Shown here: positions 11,523-23,108 of the stretch, piece by piece
How positions within the stretch are numbered: the stretch's first letter is position 1
Layout of the letters: each line of letters starts with the position of its first letter
Source of the DNA: Ryuthela nishihirai
Taxonomy: Eukaryota > Arthropoda > Arachnida > Araneae > Heptathelidae
Assembly: GCA_038380435.1 (NCBI GenBank)
Contig: JAWZYU010000056.1
Coordinates: 1,550,001 to 1,614,000, forward strand
DNA length: 64,000 nt
Reading direction: 5' to 3'
The notes under the pieces: model-generated
What the model was told of the DNA's origin: nothing
The model's input: only the letters and a program-made list of their open reading frames with translations
The model's database searches: none
Position numbers and translations under genes: made by a program

Positions 11523-11910
11523 GGGGGCATGGGTGGCTCAGTCGGTAGCGTGCCAGACTCGTAATCTGTAGTTCCCAGGTTCGAGTCCCAGCAGGGTCAG
11601 CGTTGAGATTTATCTCCGCAAAATTCCCCGCCCTGCCCACGGTCAGTAGGGGAACCGATGGGCTTGGAAAGGCCGCCGTCCGTCGGATGGGACGTTAAGC
11701 CGTGGCCCCGTGTGCGGGAGAGCCATACCCTGTGCACGTTAAAGAACACGCTGAATGGCCTTGACAGGAGGCTACCATCTGTCTCCCAACAGCTGTTCCA
11801 GTGGGTTCCCTCCCCCAACCTTCTCTGAGCCTTCGGGGTCTATGTGACCTGGCCGTTTAGCCCGTGGTGTGCAAAAAAGTGCCGCTCAGAGGTAAAACAA
11901 CCCAACCCAA
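11523..11910 (+). mobile_element. SINE-A copy
   Basis: Full length, flanked by the 12-bp duplication atgtccat(g/t)ata (11511-11522 and 11911-11922), shortly after exon A. Confidence 0.93.
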
Positions 11911-12004
11911 ATGTCCATTATACTTCTCACTTAGCAATAAGCAGATTCCACTAGGTAGTAATCAGTGCTCTACTTTTTTATATGTGCCACTTAAGCTGTT
12001 CTCA

Positions 12005-12112
12005 AGAGTTTTAATTTTGTAATTACACCTAATATCATGTATATTAAATTGTATCATTTTCACCATTGCATAAAAGGAAAAATAGGATTAAAAAAAAATT
12101 AAGGAATGTATT
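12005..12112 (+). repeat. Decayed duplicate of exon A flanks
   Basis: 12005-12075 resembles the intron just upstream of exon A (10878-10950: caagagtttta, then tttcaccattgcata). The next bases (aaaaaaaaattaaggaatgt) resemble the 3' end of exon A and its donor (11398-11422). The body of the exon is missing. Confidence 0.5.
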
Positions 12113-12145
12113 ACTGGATGTTGCAACTCTCTTGAGCCATTGTGG

Positions 12146-12283
12146 AGTGGCTCAATCAGTATCACCCCAGGCTTATAATCTGCAGTTCTCAGGTTTGAGT
12201 CTCACCTGGGCCAGTGTTGAGATTTATCTCCATGAAACTTCTCACCCTGCCCTTTGTCAGTAGGTAAGAACACTGATGGGCTT
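12146..12283 (+). mobile_element. SINE-A, old 5' fragment
   Basis: Diverged head and first body segment (gtggctcaatcagtatc, ggtttgagtctcacctggg, gagatttatctcc), ending at gatgggcttg. Confidence 0.8.
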
Positions 12284-12876
12284 GTCGATGGAACGGCCAA
12301 ACTAAGAGTCTCACAGAATGAGATTTGGACTCTATTGCTTTTGCAGTGGAGGAACTTGGGTTCCTCTGCAAAGTGGGGTCCAGGTGCTGCAGTGTTGCGA
12401 TCCCTGGTAGGTTAACAGCTTTGTCGGGGTCGTGGGATCGGGCTGACTGGATTTGGGAGAGGTTTGGTCAAGTGCTCGCCGAAGCAGCCTTGGCCTGGTC
12501 ACGGCCGAGACGGTGAGCGGGCTGTGGTTGCCCGGCTCGATGGAGAGAACGAAGTTGAAGGTCATGCTGAAAGGCTTGGTCACCTGATTAGGTGTGGCCT
12601 ATCGATGGAAGTACCTAGAAGCCTCTGCTGCAGAGGACTCTAAAAGTTAGGACTTCTTTTTATTTTCTGGCTCAAAATTCAAAAGACAAGATCTTTTATT
12701 TTATATGTTGGCAAGTTTCTGGACAAAATTCAGTGAGTTTTGGGCATATTCCTAGTCAGCACTCAAAATTTCAAACGATCCCACTCTCACTGCACTTCAA
12801 TGATTATATCTTCAGGCAGGCTATAAAATCCCAAGCAGTGCTTTTCTCTTCACAAATGGTCTTCTCCCGCTGTAAG
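12284..12876. other. GC-rich island then AT-rich spacer, unidentified
   Basis: 12284-12640 is clearly richer in G and C than its surroundings, with no known repeat I recognise and no exon-like frame. 12640-12876 is ordinary AT-rich intron. Confidence 0.4.
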
Positions 12877-13258
12877 TGGGGCGGGGGTGGCTCAGTCGGT
12901 AGCGCGCCAGGCTCGTAATCTGTAGTTCCCAGGTTCGAGTCCCAGCTGGGTCAGCATTGAGATTTATCTCCGCAAAATTCCCCGCCCTGCCCACAGTCAG
13001 TAGGGGACACCGATGGGCTTGGAAAGGCCGTCGTCCGTCGGATGGGATGTTAAGCCGTGGCCAGCGTGCGGGAGAGCCATACCCTGTGCACGTTAAAGAA
13101 CATGCTGGATGGCCTTGACGGGAGGCTACCATCTGTCTCCCAACAGCTGTTCCAGTGGGTCCCCTCCCCCAACCTTCTCTGAGCCTTCGGGGTCCTTGTG
13201 ACCTGGCCATTTAGCCCATGGTGTGCAAAAAAGTGCCGCTCAGAGGTAAAACAACCCA
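12877..13258 (+). mobile_element. SINE-A copy
   Basis: Full-length copy flanked by cccgctgta (about 12866-12874 and 13259-13267). Confidence 0.92.
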
Positions 13259-13365
13259 ACCCGCTGTAGGCATGTACAATGTAAGGCAAGCTTAAAGGTC
13301 AGGAACCTTTTTAGTTTATAGTGGTTTCAGTGACAACTCCCTTATGGTGATATGCAGTCACTGTA

Positions 13366-13606
13366 CTGCAGTGCACCAGGATTGTCACGATTTATATTCG
13401 TTGTCCATTGTATGGGATGTTAAGCTGTGACTCCATCTGCAGGAGAGCCATGCCATGTGCATGTTAAAGGACATGCTGGACAGGAGACCAACCACTGTCT
13501 CTGACAGGAGAACTATAGCTGGACAGGAGATTAACAAATGGCTCTGACAGGAGACTAACAATTGTCCAGTGGATTTCCCTCTCCCCAACCTTCTCTGAGC
13601 CTTTAA
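13366..13606 (+). mobile_element. SINE-A, old copy, left half (split)
   Basis: Diverged SINE-A body (gggatgttaagctgtg, ggagagccatgcc, atgttaaaggacatgctgg) with a small ggacaggaga-type internal expansion at 13478-13556. It stops at ttctctgagcct/TTAA. The remainder of the same SINE resumes at 19549. Confidence 0.8.
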
Positions 13607-14221
13607 CCCTTCCAGTGTCCAGCACATCTGTATACATACGGAGAATCTGAATTGAGGGGCCAATGACGTATGTATATGCATTTAGTACAACAAAAATATA
13701 TCGTTTTTTAAAAATAAAAATTGCCATTTTAATTTTTTTATATACATCTTATAAAAATATATAATTCAGGCTTCAAAAATAATATTTTGTTTTGTAATTT
13801 GATGCATATTTTACTAAACTACAATATAAATAATTTTATAAAGCCATCTGATTGCCATTTTTAGAAGCACTAAACGGTGTTGCCGATTTGCTTGTTAATA
13901 TTCCTATTTGCTGAAGCAACTTTCTGATTTAAGCTCACAAGTTTGATTTGAGCTATTATCAACAAAGTTCTCCTTAAATTTTCGAAAATCTCCTAAAAAT
14001 TAACAAAAAAAACTGCTATTTTTAAAAACCGTAGATTTTGGAAGTAATTGCAAAATACGTACCACCATTTTTTTTTCCGTTTCACACTCTTTTGTGTCAT
14101 AAACGTATTTCAGTATTCCCAAATAATTTTTATCATTTTTCCCAGCATTCTCTGCAACTTTCCTGCCTTCAGATCGAAACTGGGAGTAAACACATCCTTC
14201 TTAGAAATTCTGGTTGCATCA

Positions 14222-17200
14222 TTATCATCATCATCCTCAAGCAGCCATGGGCTACGGAGGTCCAACCAGACCGCGCAGTTTAATTCTCCAAGCATATCTG
14301 TCCTGAGCTACATCTGCTGCATCCGGCCACTGTACACCAATTCTAACAAGGTCCTGTTTGACATTGTCTGCCCACTGCATCCTAGGTCTCCCCCTCCTTC
14401 TGAGGCCTCTAGGCACACTGTTCATAACCCTATTCGCCAATCTATAATTATCCATACGGGCAACATGGCCAAACCAACAGAGTCTCTCTCTGCACAATAT
14501 GCTGCTTAAAGGAGGTTGGAAACTCCTTTGCCTAACCTCATCATTAGTTACAAAGTTAAACCACCTAATACCCAACATACTGCGTAAGCATCTAGAATCA
14601 AAAGCATCTAGTTTCCTGTTATCTTGCTTACACAGCGTCCAAGTTTCACTACCATAACTAACCCTAGAAAGAACCAAACTATTATACAGTCTAATTTTAG
14701 TCTTTAGGTGTATATGCCTATTTCTCCACAATCTCCATAGATTCTTAAAAGTCCCGGCAGCAATACCTATTCGTCTGTTAATCTCATGCCGCACATCACC
14801 AGTATCAGTTACGCAGCTCCCAAGGTAATTAAACTGTGACACCTGCTCAAGACTGCAACCATTCAGATTAACTGAATCACAACCTGCCTGCCCAATTTTC
14901 ATCACTTTAGTTTTCTCTCTGTTTATAACCAAACCTACTGTACTACCAGTCTCATCAACAGTTCGAATGAAAGAGTTCATCTCATCAACATCATTTGCCA
15001 AAAGGGCTAAATCATCAGCATAATCTAAATCAGAAATTTTCGTATCTCCAGCCCATTTAAGGCCAAAAGCTTTCCCTTGAAGTGAATTTCGCATAACATA
15101 ATCAACAACCAAACTAAAGAGAAAAGGAGACAAAATGCACCCTTGTCGAACACCAGAAGTAATGCTAAACCAATTGCTACAAGACTTACCAACTCTCAAA
15201 CACGACTCAGTGTTATTATAGAGAGCTTTCATTATGTTAACTAACTTGTCTGGTATACCATATGATTTCACAATCAACCACAAATTATGATGATCAACAG
15301 AGTCCAATGCCTTTTGAAATCAACAAAGTTAGCAACCAAAGATTTCTGAAACTCTAAACATTTCTCAAGAATCTGCCTGAGTGAAAATATCTGATCTGCA
15401 CATCCCCTACCACTTCTGAATCCACATTGCTCATCACGCAATTGCCTGTCAACCAGATTCTTAATTCTATTAAGCACAATCATGGAAAGAACTTTACCTG
15501 AAACGGAGAGTAGGCTGATACCCCTATAGTTATCACAAGAACTGCGATCACCTTTTTTTAAAATAGGGATAATAATAGCTCTGGTAAAATCTTTAGGAAC
15601 CATGCCTTTATCATAAAAGTTATTCAAAATTTCAGTCATCCAAATGGTAACTGAAACATTCCCAGCTCTAAGCATTTCCGTAGTAATTTCATCCACCCCT
15701 GGGGATTTATGAAGTTTAAGTTTAGAAATAGCCAAACTAACTTCAGATTGTGTTATAGGGCCAACATTAAAGCCAACAATGCATCTATCATCATTGCAAA
15801 CAATGGGAGTAGAACTAACCACATTGTTTAGAACATCACTGAAATGCTCAGCCCACCTAGCCATGACAGATCCTCTCCTTCTATAACCTTACCTTGTTTA
15901 TCCTGCAATCCTTGTATACCTGTCCATTTTCTACCACACAAAACATTAACTAACTGGTACAGCTCTCTGCTGTTGTCTGTCTAACTGCTTCCTCAGCTTT
16001 GTCAGCAAGGCCATCAAGCCAAAGATTCTTATCAGTAGCTAACTGATCCTTTACACGTTTATTAAGTTCTTTGTAATGCTTTCTATTAGGACTAGTAGGG
16101 TACTGATTAAGGACATTCCTGCAGTTCCTTCTTTCTGAAATAAGCTCAAGTGCCTTATCACTTAAATAATTCTGCCTCCTCTGCTCCTTTTTCCCTAAAA
16201 GAGTACTGTTAGTTTCCAAAAAAGCCTGTTTAAAATGGCCCCATTCTTCCTCAACTTCAGTATTAAGCAAACCATGACTGTCATAATGACTAAGTAACCT
16301 ATCATGGTAAGCTTTAGCTATAACTGGGTCTTTCAGAGCTTCAGTATTAAAGGTAAATTTTTTAACCCTAGCACAACACTTTTTAAGTTTAAGTTGCAAG
16401 ACACTTTTAACAAGGTAATGGTCAGATCCAATTTCAGCTCCCCTATATGCCCTGGTATTTCTAACAGAATTAGCCCATTTGCTGTTAATTAATATATAAT
16501 CAATCATATTCTTATGTAGCCCATCAGGTGAAACCCATGTGTACTTATGTATGTCGCGGTGTTTGTAATAAGTGTTAGTTATTCTGAAACCATTGAGTTT
16601 ACTTACTTGTAGGAGACGTTGCCCATTGCCATTGCAGCTACCAATACCAAAAGGGCCTATTACTCCTCCCCAAAGGTCAGACTCGGTACCAACTTTGGCT
16701 TTGAAGTCACCAAGAACAAGGGTAATATCTCCTTTCTTGACAGAATTCAAAATATCCTGAAGTTGTCCGTAAAACCTATCCTTCTCATCCTCATCAGAAT
16801 CCTCAGTGGGGGCATAACAGCAGATAATATTCAAGTCTTTAATGCTTGTCTGAAATTTTGCTGTAAGAAACCTTTCATTAATGCACTCATATCCTAGAAG
16901 AGCATCACTAGCATGTCTGCTGAGCAGCAGACCTACGCCTTGGTGATGCTTTCCATCCTCCCTCCCTGTAAAGAGAAATTTAAAGTTATTTTTAAGTATC
17001 TCACCTTTACCTGTCCATCTGGTCTCTTGCAAGCCTAGAATATCTAGGTTATAGCGCTGAAATTCCTGCATGAGGACATCAAGAGAATAATCTCTATATA
17101 ATGTCCTCACGTTCCACGTTCCTGCAGAGAGAAAATGATTAGTAGGATTTTTAAAGAAATTAGGTTTATTGAGATTGGTAGGGCCAACAATATCAAACAG

Positions 17201-17757
17201 CCCCCTGATCGCAGGCATGAGGCAAAGACCTGTTCCTCCTCCACTAAAGGCTGAAGTCACCAATGCTGGTAGGAACTTCAGGCACCACCTTTTCAAGTGG
17301 ACTTTTTCAAGAACCATATTGCCTGCCTGAGACACATTACTCCAGTTTAGGCTTGACGATGCCCAACTAGCTAAGTAAGGTTCAGGTACCTGCGATGGCC
17401 TCTGATTAGGATCATCCACCAGCTGATATAAGGTATCCCATGCCTCTATTCACTTAGAGCTGGCAACCCAGAAGCAAACAGAAAACACAGTGAAGTTGAC
17501 CACTCCTCAGCAGGGTTGAAAAAAAAAAAAAAAAAAAAAAGTGGCCATAGATGACCAGATCAGCAGGCCATACTGAACTGGCAGCCCTCCCCTTCCGTTC
17601 CCTTCCAAAAGAGAATATGTCTTTTGAAAGGTACTAACGGCCTGCACCACAAGAAGGCGGGGTCGGACATTAGGTGCTAGACCTGGCGGGTTCTGTGCAT
17701 CATCACTGGGGATTGGTACACAGCTCTCCTTCCAGTTTATGCCTAGCTAGCACCTGT
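14222..17757 (-). mobile_element. RTE-like LINE copy 2, nearly full length
   Basis: Minus strand, with a (ATC)n-type 3' tail at 14222-14238, as in RTE-type LINEs. The endonuclease frame (15950-17419) shows GTWNVRTL, LQETRW, CYAPTE, LGDFKAKVG, TYTWVSPDG in degenerate form, DYILIN and SDHYLV. Note Lys in place of the usual catalytic-loop Asn of GDFNA. The RT frames (15274-15864 and 14252-15307) show EQCGFRSGRGCADQIFSLRQ, GVRQGCILSPFLFSLV and the catalytic DYADDLALL, then a C-terminal WFGHVARM and RRRGRPRMQWADNV. About three single-base frameshifts (near 15307, 15865 and 15965) break what was one long ORF. A poly-A run sits near its 5' end (17519-17540). Confidence 0.9.
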
Positions 17758-17986
17758 ATTTAATTAGTTATGCTTCACTGAGGCAAACAAAATGCAGGTG
17801 GCTGATGCATGATATATCCATTGTTCCATGTGCTGGTTTTTTTTCAGTTTTGGTCCAACATATTGGATACTCTTTGTCAAGTTAGTATATTTTTTTTTAT
17901 ATCTAAACCTTTGTTAGTTTTCATTTCAGTAGATTTATTTTTGGAAATTAGCAATCTTTATGCCGATCAATAAGTATTGATTTTTT
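17758..17986. other. Interior of TTAA element, nothing recognised
   Basis: AT-rich sequence without coding signal. Confidence 0.4.
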
Positions 17987-18100
17987 CTGCAGTGCACTGG
18001 GATTGTCACGATTTATATTCGTTGTCCATTGTATGGGATGTTAAGCTGTGACTCCATCTGCAGGAGAGCCATGCCATGTGCATGTTAAAGGACATGCTGG
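17987..18100 (+). repeat. 114-bp copy of SINE-A relic segment
   Basis: Nearly identical (two mismatches seen) to 13366-13479, including unique flanking ctgcagtgca. It lies inside the TTAA element, whereas the first copy lies outside. Confidence 0.92.
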
Positions 18101-18765
18101 CCTACAAGTTGTGGCTGTGGATATTTTAACATCGCATTAGGCTATATGTTAATTTTTATTTTATTACTTTTCCAGTAAAACTGATAATAGTATCATTTTC
18201 TGAAAATAAATGAGGTCTTGAATGTGAAAGCAAATTCATTTCTGTATATTTACTTCCGTTAGCAATCTTCAATTGGCTATTTTATCGATCTTTTCAAGTT
18301 ATGCTAGATCGGAGGCCGGCTTAAAAGTTGTTGCGGATATTTTATTTACATCCCATTAGGTTATATGTAATTTTTCCTTTATTATTTTTTGTTTTTTTTT
18401 AATTAAAAAACTTTGAGCTTGTATCGTTTTCTGAAATTGAATGTCTTGGATACGGAAGCAAATAGACTTCCTCATTACGGAAATCAGCTATCATTTGGGA
18501 GGGCAGTTTCGAGAAGGGTTGGTCCTTGGTGCACAAACCTTTCCGCACTTAGCCAAGATCGGCAAACTTCAACACCCAAAGAAAAAATTCACGGTGTTTA
18601 GTAAAAAAAAAAGCAGCCAAGGGTGAATGTGAGAAGGCTGAGTCACGTTGTATAACACTGGCCGTGTTTAAAATATACAATACTGAAAAGAATCATTAAA
18701 AGAAATAAAAAACATATTTCAGGTTGAATATTATATTATTTGGGAGGAAATTTCCTTTCAATAAA
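18101..18765. repeat. Diverged tandem duplication
   Basis: 18108-18250 and 18322-18485 are related (ggatattttaacatcgcattagg versus ggatattttatttacatcccattagg; atcattttctgaaa versus atcgttttctgaaa). No coding signal. Confidence 0.5.
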
Positions 18766-19101
18766 GGGGGCGGGGGTGGCTGAGTCGGTAGCGCGTCAGG
18801 CTCGTAATCTGTAGTTCCCAGGTTCGAGTCCCAGCTGGGTCAGCGTTGAGATTTATCTCCGCAAAATTCCCCGCCCTGCCCACAGTCAGTAGGGGACACC
18901 GATGGGCTTGGAAAGGCCGCCGTCCGTCGGATGGGATGTTAAGCCGTGGCCCTGTGTGCGGGAGAGCCATACCCTGTGCACGTTAAAGAACATGCTGGAT
19001 GGCCTTGACGGGAGGCTACCATCTGTCTCCCAACAGCTATTCCAGTGGGTCCCCTCCCTCAACCTTCTCTGAACCTTCGGGGTCCATGTGACCTGGCCAT
19101 A
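18766..19101 (+). mobile_element. SINE-A copy, 3' truncated
   Basis: Full head and body, breaking off at gacctggccat and followed by an (at)n/(atagtt)n run instead of the normal tail. Confidence 0.9.
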
Positions 19102-19548
19102 TATATAGTTATAGTTATAGTTTTTTTATTTTCTCAAAGCATGGTACCGAGAAAAAAATTACAAAACGAGAAAAATATTTACTTAAAACCAAAAAAGTAA
19201 TTTTTTTGTTATTTAGAAATATACAGTCATTCTATTCATGTGCTTTGCAAACATTTCTGTCTATTTTTTTTAAATAAATTTTTATATGTGTTGCCAGATC
19301 CATTTTTTTACTACATGACTCTAAAAAAGTCCTATTAAAAATAAAACGTGTTTTTTTTCGTTAAATGTTATAATTTCAGAAAATCCTGAATGAAATGGTG
19401 ATTAATTTGGCATACAACATTCCATTATTCCTTTCATTAGTTATTGGCAAAAAAGTTCTAAAATTAGTTTTTTTTGGCTGAGCATAGGCAGAAAATAGCT
19501 TGACCCCTGGATGGACCTGTTTTTCAGGCTGGACACTGGAATGGTTAA

Positions 19549-19615
19549 GGTCCTTGTCACCTGGCCATTTAGTCCATTATGTGCACAAAACTGCCACTCA
19601 GAGGCAAAACAACCC
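19549..19615 (+). mobile_element. SINE-A, old copy, right half (split)
   Basis: Resumes exactly where 13606 broke off: ggtccttgtcacctggcc through ggcaaaacaaccc. Confidence 0.8.
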
Positions 19616-19667
19616 ATCTTAAACCATTGTAATAGCACCACGTGCTATTTGTGCTCTCAAGCCTAAA

Positions 19668-20060
19668 ATTGGGTTCGGATCCCACCACTGCCAAAATCTG
19701 CACGCCAGGCTCGTAATCTGTAGTTCCCAGGTTCGAGTCCCAGCTGGGTCAGCGTTGAGATTTGTCTCCGCAAAAACTCCCCGCCCTGCCCACGGTCATT
19801 AATTCCGATGCGCTTAGAAAGGCCGCCGTCCGTCAGATGGGACGTTAATCTGTGGTCCCGTGTGTGGGAGAGCCATACCCTGTGCATGTTAAAGAACACG
19901 CTGGATGGCCTTGACGGGAGGCTACCATCTGTCTCCTAACAGTTGTTCCAGTGGGTCCCCTCCCCCAACCTTCTCTGAGCCTTCGGGGTCCATGTGACCT
20001 GGCCATTTAGCCCATGGTGTGCAAAAAAGTGCCGCTCAGAGGTAAAACAACCCAACCCAA
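19668..20060 (+). mobile_element. SINE-A copy with altered head
   Basis: Flanked by the duplication cctaaaattg (19658-19667 and 20061-20070). The first 34 bases are not the standard tRNA-like start; normal sequence begins at cgccaggctcgtaatc (19702). Confidence 0.85.
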
Positions 20061-20070
20061 CCTAAAATTG

Positions 20071-20581
20071 TTGATTACTGTTTATTAGTTATGCTGCCAA
20101 AGCTGCAAAAAATATAGTTCACCAACCAAGCCTGCATATAAGTCCAAAAATGTTAACTGTGGCAATTAGTTTGACTAAAGAAGTTTAAATATTTTTAAAA
20201 TATAAAATTTTGAATTAACATTTATATTTATATATATATATATATCAAAAATAGACATTTCAGAGATCTTAAACAATGTAATCTTTTCAGTTTATTTTTT
20301 AACTTGATGCATCAGAAATAATAAACCTTTGCAGTCTTTCAAACTGTTATGAGCATTTTCAAGTTATTGCTATCAGACATGTTCAGATTTTAGCTGTGAA
20401 CCATCAGTGCTGATATCTATTGATATATAGTTTAACTGTTTTCATTGATATATATAATTTAACTGTTGTTATTCATCAGGTTTTCCAAAATTAAGCCTTA
20501 TTATGACTGTGGAAAACTGTTATTAAAATTAATATGTTTGTAAATTTGTTTAAAATCTTTTACTTTCATTAAATTTTGCTT
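20071..20581. other. AT-rich intron, nothing recognised
   Basis: Contains (ta)n near 20232 and a short duplication (tgatatatag/tgatatataa, 20420-20465). No exon. Confidence 0.4.
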
Positions 20582-21114
20582 AATTTGGTACATAACATGG
20601 CCTATTTCTGTTGATTGATTATTTGTTAAAACAATTCTAAAGTTGACTTGTTTATTTGCCTCAGCATAGTTGGCAAAAAGCCTGGACTTTTCTGAAGGTA
20701 TAATACCAAGAAAAATTTACAAAAAAAAAAAGTAATTTTCTTCATCAAAATCTATTTTTCTATTATTCAAAAACAAGTAGCCCTTCTATTCATCAGCATT
20801 ATAATTATTTTTAGTCTATTAGTTTTTTAAATAAAATTTATTTGCATTTGCCAGATCTTTTTTTTTTTACTAAGTAGCTCTAAAAAAGCCTTATTAAAAT
20901 AAAACCAGTGGCCTTTTTTTTGTTAAGTATTCTATTTTCAGGAAATTTAGAATTAAATACCAATTAATTTAGCATACAACATGCCATAATTCCTTTCATT
21001 AGTTATTTGACAAAACAAGTTCTAAAGTTATTTAGTTTTGGCTGAAAAATAGTGCAAAAATAATTATGGATATGGATTAAACCTAGTTTTTAAGGCTGAC
21101 CGTGGAAGGGTTAA
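20582..21114. mobile_element. Second copy of the TTAA element, right end
   Basis: Related to 19141-19548 (tagcatacaacatgcc, ttcctttcattagttat, then ggctgaccgtggaaggg ending at TTAA 21111-21114). Parts occur twice (20582-20698 and 20958-21114). The left terminus was not found. Confidence 0.6.
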
Positions 21115-21370
21115 TCCTTTGTGATTGCTAATACATTTGTTCAGAGAGTATATTTTTTAAATATCTTTTTAAACTTGGAATATATCTGTAAATTATATTT
21201 GTAATATGCATTGTGCTGATATAGCTATTACAAATGTTGGTTTAATTTTGAAATCTATGCACCTTTAGGTATATATGACACTTTCAGGTTTAAGAAATTC
21301 AATTTATGCATTTAATAGAATTATATATATATCTTAATATTTAATGATACATGTTTTTTTTTCACTCTAG

Positions 21371-22481
21371 GAAGTGCTACATCTGATTTAGAAAACTCAA
21401 TTGAAACCACCCAGCCATCAAATGTGTTTCATCACGATACAAAATCAGCTGAAGCCAGCCAAAATGTGGATTCTGTGTATGATGAAAAGCAGTTAGAAAA
21501 TGCAAATGTAAACCATGCAATTAATAATAGTAGTGAAGCTAGTCAAGATATGGGTACTAATGTAGATGAAACACAATTAAATGATTTCAAACCAGAAAGT
21601 CCTTCTAAGCGTACTATTTCAAATCCTTTTAATGACGATAACAAAAGCTATTCTTATTTGCAAGAAGATAATAAAACAAAGGAATTAAGAGAATCAATTT
21701 TTGAAGACCATGATAAGATTTTAAAAAATATATTAAGCATGTACAGCCAGTTGAAACAAGGAGAAAATAGTGAAAAAATATCTAAAACCAATTCTATGCA
21801 TTCTGAACCACAACAGTTAGAAGAAGCTGAAGATTTACAGTCTTCATCTGTTGAATTATCAGAAGTAGATGCTTCCATTCCTGATCATGAAATAAACTAC
21901 ACAGAAAATGAATCTGGTCTAAAAGTAAACCTTAATGTATCTAAATCTACATCTGATGGCAATGAAATACAAAGTCCTGAAGACATTTACCCAAGAATTA
22001 GGTTTGACTCAAATAAATCTGAGACAGATTTGGATGAACTAAATGATTTACTAATAAGTGATAGTTTGGAAAGTGAAATTATACAAAAAGATGGAGAAGA
22101 AGGTAATTTATCATTAACTGAAAGCTTTCACTCATTTGATAGTACTGGTAATGAAATACCGAAGTATGGAGTTGATTGGCTGCAGTTCAAAGCTCCCGGA
22201 TCACTAGTGAGCTTAAGTATAACAGATGACCAACTCTTTTGTGTTGACAGTAAAGATACTCTTTATTTTTCAAAATTTTCATCTTTAGGCTTATCATGGC
22301 AACAGATAAATCAGCCAGCAAATCAAGTTTCAGTATCATCGTCGGGAGATATTTTGTGGGCTTTATATAGGGGGACTGTATATGCTGCTCTACAAAATGA
22401 TCAGAAGCAGCGGGCTGCTACAGAATGGAGAGAAGCTGCCACAAATGTAGTATATATAGCTGTTGATGATTCTTGTGCATG
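21371..22481 (+). CDS. TECPR2: TECPR2 exon B (acidic linker and first tectonin repeats)
   Basis: Largest exon, 1111 bases, between acceptor ttcactctag and donor TG/gtaagt, encoding about 370 residues. The first two thirds are Ser/Glu/Asp/Asn-rich and look disordered; a short amphipathic stretch around 21690-21770 (DKILKNILSMYSQL) could form a helix or coiled coil. From about 22165 (YGVDWLQFK) the tectonin beta-propeller begins, with repeated patterns of Trp, a Gly-containing turn and short strands, such as VSVSSSGDILWALYRGTVYA. The exon ends in a split Trp codon (DDSCAW), and this Cys-Ala-Trp-Tyr context matches vertebrate TECPR2 as I remember it. Confidence is high for coding status and good for TECPR2 identity. 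Confidence 0.9.
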
Positions 22482-23095
22482 GTAAGTTTCTGCTTTATAC
22501 CTGAATATTAAGTTATTAACTTCAGTTTTTGAATATCTGGATAGTTTATATGCAGAGTACGCAAATTTCGAGTTGGCAAATAAGAACCATGACTTGGAGA
22601 GGCATTATTAACTCCCTGTGATCTGATTTAAAACTTCTTGTTGCATGTCTTAGAATATTTAAATTGCAGTGGTATGACTAGGAAATACACAAAACGTTTT
22701 TTATTTCTAATTTATTCTAACATTTGGGTTTTCACTTGTGTCATTATTATACACAATGCAAAATATATTCATCTCATCACTTGTGTCAAACCATTTATCG
22801 TCATCTATTTATGCTATTCAATCCCTAAAACTTGTCTTGCCAATGAGTTGTGTAATTATTTGTCTTCATCTACTCATTCCCATTCATTGTCCCACAGTGT
22901 TTATGAGCACATTTTTTTCTATCAGGGCCAGCAATACTACTGTCACTTATATCACTGTTTTCCCCACATCATTATCACTACTTTAATACTCTTTATTATT
23001 TTGCACCATTTTCTGATTCACTATCACTAACTTCATCATTACTTTCACACAAATGTTTATTTATTCTTTCATAAAATGTTTACATCCATCTGACA
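22482..23095. other. Intron, nothing recognised
   Basis: AT-rich sequence after exon B; no repeat or conserved frame seen. Confidence 0.4.
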
Positions 23096-23108
23096 CCATA
23101 TCTGATAA

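Larger units (their letters stand above)
13607..19544. mobile_element. TTAA-flanked element carrying LINE copy 2
   Basis: Inverted ends ccCttccagtgtccagc (13607 on) and gctggacactggaAtgg (to 19544) flanked by TTAA (13603-13606, 19545-19548). The outer flanks are the two halves of one SINE-A, so the whole was one insertion, later enlarged by LINE copy 2 and a SINE-A. No transposase frame was recognised in the remaining roughly 2 kb. Confidence 0.75.

Noticed and set aside
22638..23030. Membrane protein gene (hydrophobic 130-residue frame)
   Set aside because: The hydrophobic translation comes from T-rich intron sequence just after exon B; no start context, conservation or repeat support.
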